From UM-FILTER-38-24 sp041663205 (GTDB taxonomy: Bacteria > Patescibacteriota > Gracilibacteria > UBA1369 > LOWO2-01-FULL-3), in assembly GCA_041663205.1 (NCBI GenBank), contig JBAZQZ010000022.1, forward strand, positions 1 through 12,486: a stretch of DNA of 12,486 nucleotides. Reading direction: 5' to 3'. Positions 10,784 through 12,486 of this stretch are shown in pieces (the stretch's first letter is position 1; every line of letters starts with the position of its first letter). A program made the position numbers and the translations under genes. The notes under the pieces were generated by a model. The model saw only the letters and a program-made list of their open reading frames with translations. It had not been told where the DNA came from and made no database searches.

Positions 10784-12454
10784 ATGCAAAATATAATAAC
10801 AAATCTAGACCAAACGATTCTCGCAAAAATCGAGCCGCTCCAGACGGAATTTTTTGTGAATTTTTTTAAAGTGATAACCGACTTTGGAAGCGTTGCCGCG
10901 ATTATTATTTTTACGATTTTGCTTTTGACATTTTTTCTGGCAAAAAAAGAAATACAAAAATTTTACACAGTCGCATTCACGGTGTTCGGCGCATTTTTAA
11001 CGGAATTTATTTTGAAATACGGAGTGATGCGCGCGCGCCCGCCAAGAATGCTTGTGTTTGAAGACGACCCGAGTTTTCCGAGCGGACACACGACGATGTC
11101 TTTCGTATTTTTCATGCTTTTATTTTTCACATTGAAAGACAAAATAAAAAGCAAACTCCTGAAATTTATTTTTTTCGTAGGCTGTCTGACATTCCCGTCA
11201 CTCATCGGATTTAGCAGGCTTTATCTCCACGTGCACAATCCTTCGGACATTGCGGGCGGAATTCTAATCGCGGTGTTATGGCTTATAATAGGGCTAAATC
11301 TCGCAGAGCAATTTATCGCATTTAAAAACGCGATAATAAAATTTTTGTATAAACATGTCCTCAAACATATTTTATTTTTAGTCGATCCGGAAATTATTCA
11401 TAATCTTTTTTTGGGAATCGGGAAACTTTTGGGGAGCAATATTATCACAAGATTTATCACGCGCGCGGCTTTCTACTACAAAAATCCGATGTTGTCGCAA
11501 AAAATCCTCGGAATAAAATTTGAAAATCCTGTCGGACTTGCGGCGGGTTTCGACAAAAATATCGAAATCTCAAAAATAATTCACGACGTCGGATTCGGAT
11601 ACGAAGAAGGAGGATCGATAACCGGCGAAAAATGCGAAGGAAACCCGAAACCGCGACTTTGGAGACTTAAAAAATCACAAGGACTCATAGTGTATTACGG
11701 GCTAAACAACAAAGGCGCGGAGGAAATTTCGAAAAATTTAAAAAAAGCCCTGCCTGCCGGCAGGCAGGAAAAATTCAATTTCCCTCTCGGTATAAGTGTC
11801 GCAAAAACAAATTGCGAAAGAACGGCAATTTCGGAGGAAGGAGTCAAAGATTATCTCAAAGGTTTTAATCTCACAAAAGACATCGCGTCATATATGACGA
11901 TAAATATCTCATGCCCGAATGCACACGGCGGACAGCCATTTACAGACGCGGAGTCGCTCGATAAATTACTCAAAGAAATTACAAAACACAGAAATGAAAA
12001 ACCGATTTTCTTAAAAATGCCACCGGACCTGAAACACTCGGAAATTGATGACATAATAAAAATCGCGGAAAAATATGAAATAGACGGATTCATTTGCACA
12101 AACCTCACAAAAGACAGAACAAACAAAAAAATGATGTCGCAAATCAGCGAAAAAAGTCCGGTTGAATACGGTGGCATAAGCGGAAAACCGGTCGAAGAGT
12201 TATCAAACGAAACGATAGAATATGTCTACAAAAAAACGCAGGGGAAAGCCATAATAATCGGATGCGGGGGGATATTTGACGCGAAAGATGCATACAAAAA
12301 AATACGTCTCGGCGCATCACTGCTACAAATGATGACGGGTATGATTTTCGAAGGACCGCAATTAATAGGGGAAATAAACCAAGGCCTCGTAAAACTTCTA
12401 AAAAAAGACGGCCTAACGAATATCTCGCAGGCCGTCGGAATCGATAACAAATAA
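10784..12454 (+). CDS. pyrD: PAP2 membrane phosphatase - dihydroorotate dehydrogenase (class 2-type) fusion
   Basis: 556 residues in one uninterrupted frame. Residues 1-180: PAP2 phosphatase with several membrane helices and all three motifs, K78-x6-R85-P86, P99-S-G-H102, and S144-R-x5-H151-x3-D155. Such enzymes dephosphorylate lipid phosphates or undecaprenyl pyrophosphate. Residues ~185-556: dihydroorotate dehydrogenase. It has the class 2 helical N-terminus (DPEIIHNLF, 201-209), NPVGLAAGFDKN (248-259), GNPKPRLWRL, NISCPN (374-379), LKMPPD, CTNLT, GGISGKP and GASLLQMMTGMIFEGP. Class 2 enzymes pass electrons to membrane quinone. Cys377 takes the place of the usual class 2 catalytic Ser. The 20-bp palindrome adds LPAGRQ (323-328). 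Both halves look intact, so a membrane-tethered bifunctional protein is plausible. Stop TAA. Confidence 0.9.
   Translation: MQNIITNLDQTILAKIEPLQTEFFVNFFKVITDFGSVAAIIIFTILLLTFFLAKKEIQKFYTVAFTVFGAFLTEFILKYGVMRARPPRMLVFEDDPSFPSGHTTMSFVFFMLLFFTLKDKIKSKLLKFIFFVGCLTFPSLIGFSRLYLHVHNPSDIAGGILIAVLWLIIGLNLAEQFIAFKNAIIKFLYKHVLKHILFLVDPEIIHNLFLGIGKLLGSNIITRFITRAAFYYKNPMLSQKILGIKFENPVGLAAGFDKNIEISKIIHDVGFGYEEGGSITGEKCEGNPKPRLWRLKKSQGLIVYYGLNNKGAEEISKNLKKALPAGRQEKFNFPLGISVAKTNCERTAISEEGVKDYLKGFNLTKDIASYMTINISCPNAHGGQPFTDAESLDKLLKEITKHRNEKPIFLKMPPDLKHSEIDDIIKIAEKYEIDGFICTNLTKDRTNKKMMSQISEKSPVEYGGISGKPVEELSNETIEYVYKKTQGKAIIIGCGGIFDAKDAYKKIRLGASLLQMMTGMIFEGPQLIGEINQGLVKLLKKDGLTNISQAVGIDNK
11749..11768. repeat. 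20-bp perfect palindrome inside pyrD
   Basis: An exact copy of the palindrome at 9596-9615, here within the coding sequence and read as LPAGRQ. The frame is open on both sides, and the surrounding KNLKKA...KFNFPLGIS reads as normal PyrD sequence. The segment looks like a tolerated in-frame insertion in a surface loop. Confidence 0.85.
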
Positions 12455-12486
12455 ATCGATTATTTCACCGGAAAAGTCTTCGAATC

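Noticed and set aside
11680..11800. Frameshift or misassembly in pyrD at the palindrome
   Set aside because: The frame is open across it, and conserved PyrD sequence continues normally on both sides.
12455..12486. Possible beginning or end of another gene at the right edge (minus strand reads DSKTFPVK then TAA; plus strand stays open for 10 codons)
   Set aside because: Too short to support either reading; no start codon or recognisable motif.

Overview
The window looks like a small-genome Patescibacteria/CPR-type bacterium (for example Peregrinibacteria-like). This is an inference from style: an AT-rich sequence, short intergenic gaps, S-layer-type surface proteins, almost no Shine-Dalgarno sequences, stops that are only TAA (6) or TAG (4), and the palindrome CCTGCCTGCCGGCAGGCAGG, once between genes and once inside a gene. 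Long full-length proteins (MurA, ArgS, PyrD) read through without in-frame TGA, so nothing here requires a recoded UGA. The first 12 bases match the 3' end of the Illumina adapter and are probably not genomic.

Layout. 41-1351 (-): anchored CARDB/SLH surface protein. 1483-2736 (+): MurA, first step of peptidoglycan precursor synthesis, with a start codon almost at the predicted transcription start. 2733-3572 (-): ComEC-type metallo-beta-lactamase hydrolase, convergent with murA and sharing its stop bases. 3635-5110 (-): secreted fibronectin-III/Ig-like protein with an LAETG sorting signal. The SLH and Fn3 genes share an A-rich leader and similar strong promoters. 5210-7707 (+): a two-gene unit of a standalone B3/4 (PheRS-editing-like) domain protein and arginyl-tRNA synthetase. 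The pairing suggests tRNA-Arg proofreading, and the ArgRS has an altered HIGH signature (GVHH).

7708-9640 is the unusual part. Two class II tRNA-Ser genes (CGA and UGA anticodons) are each preceded by about 75-bp GC-rich repeats carrying a hairpin with compensatory base changes. Each is followed by a compact element with a shared 16-bp core, nested inverted repeats and a second copy of the tRNA 3' end including CCA. A pentapeptide-repeat protein (8137-8934, -) with a near-consensus promoter lies between the tRNAs.

9641-12454: a DJ-1/PfpI protein (+), a beta-carbonic anhydrase (-), and a 556-residue fusion of a complete PAP2 membrane phosphatase with a complete class-2-type dihydroorotate dehydrogenase (+). 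The dehydrogenase has Cys where class 2 enzymes normally use Ser, and the CPR-like palindrome is inserted in frame. The best candidates for something undescribed are the tRNA-Ser-flanking modular elements, the B3/4-ArgS pair and the PAP2-PyrD fusion.
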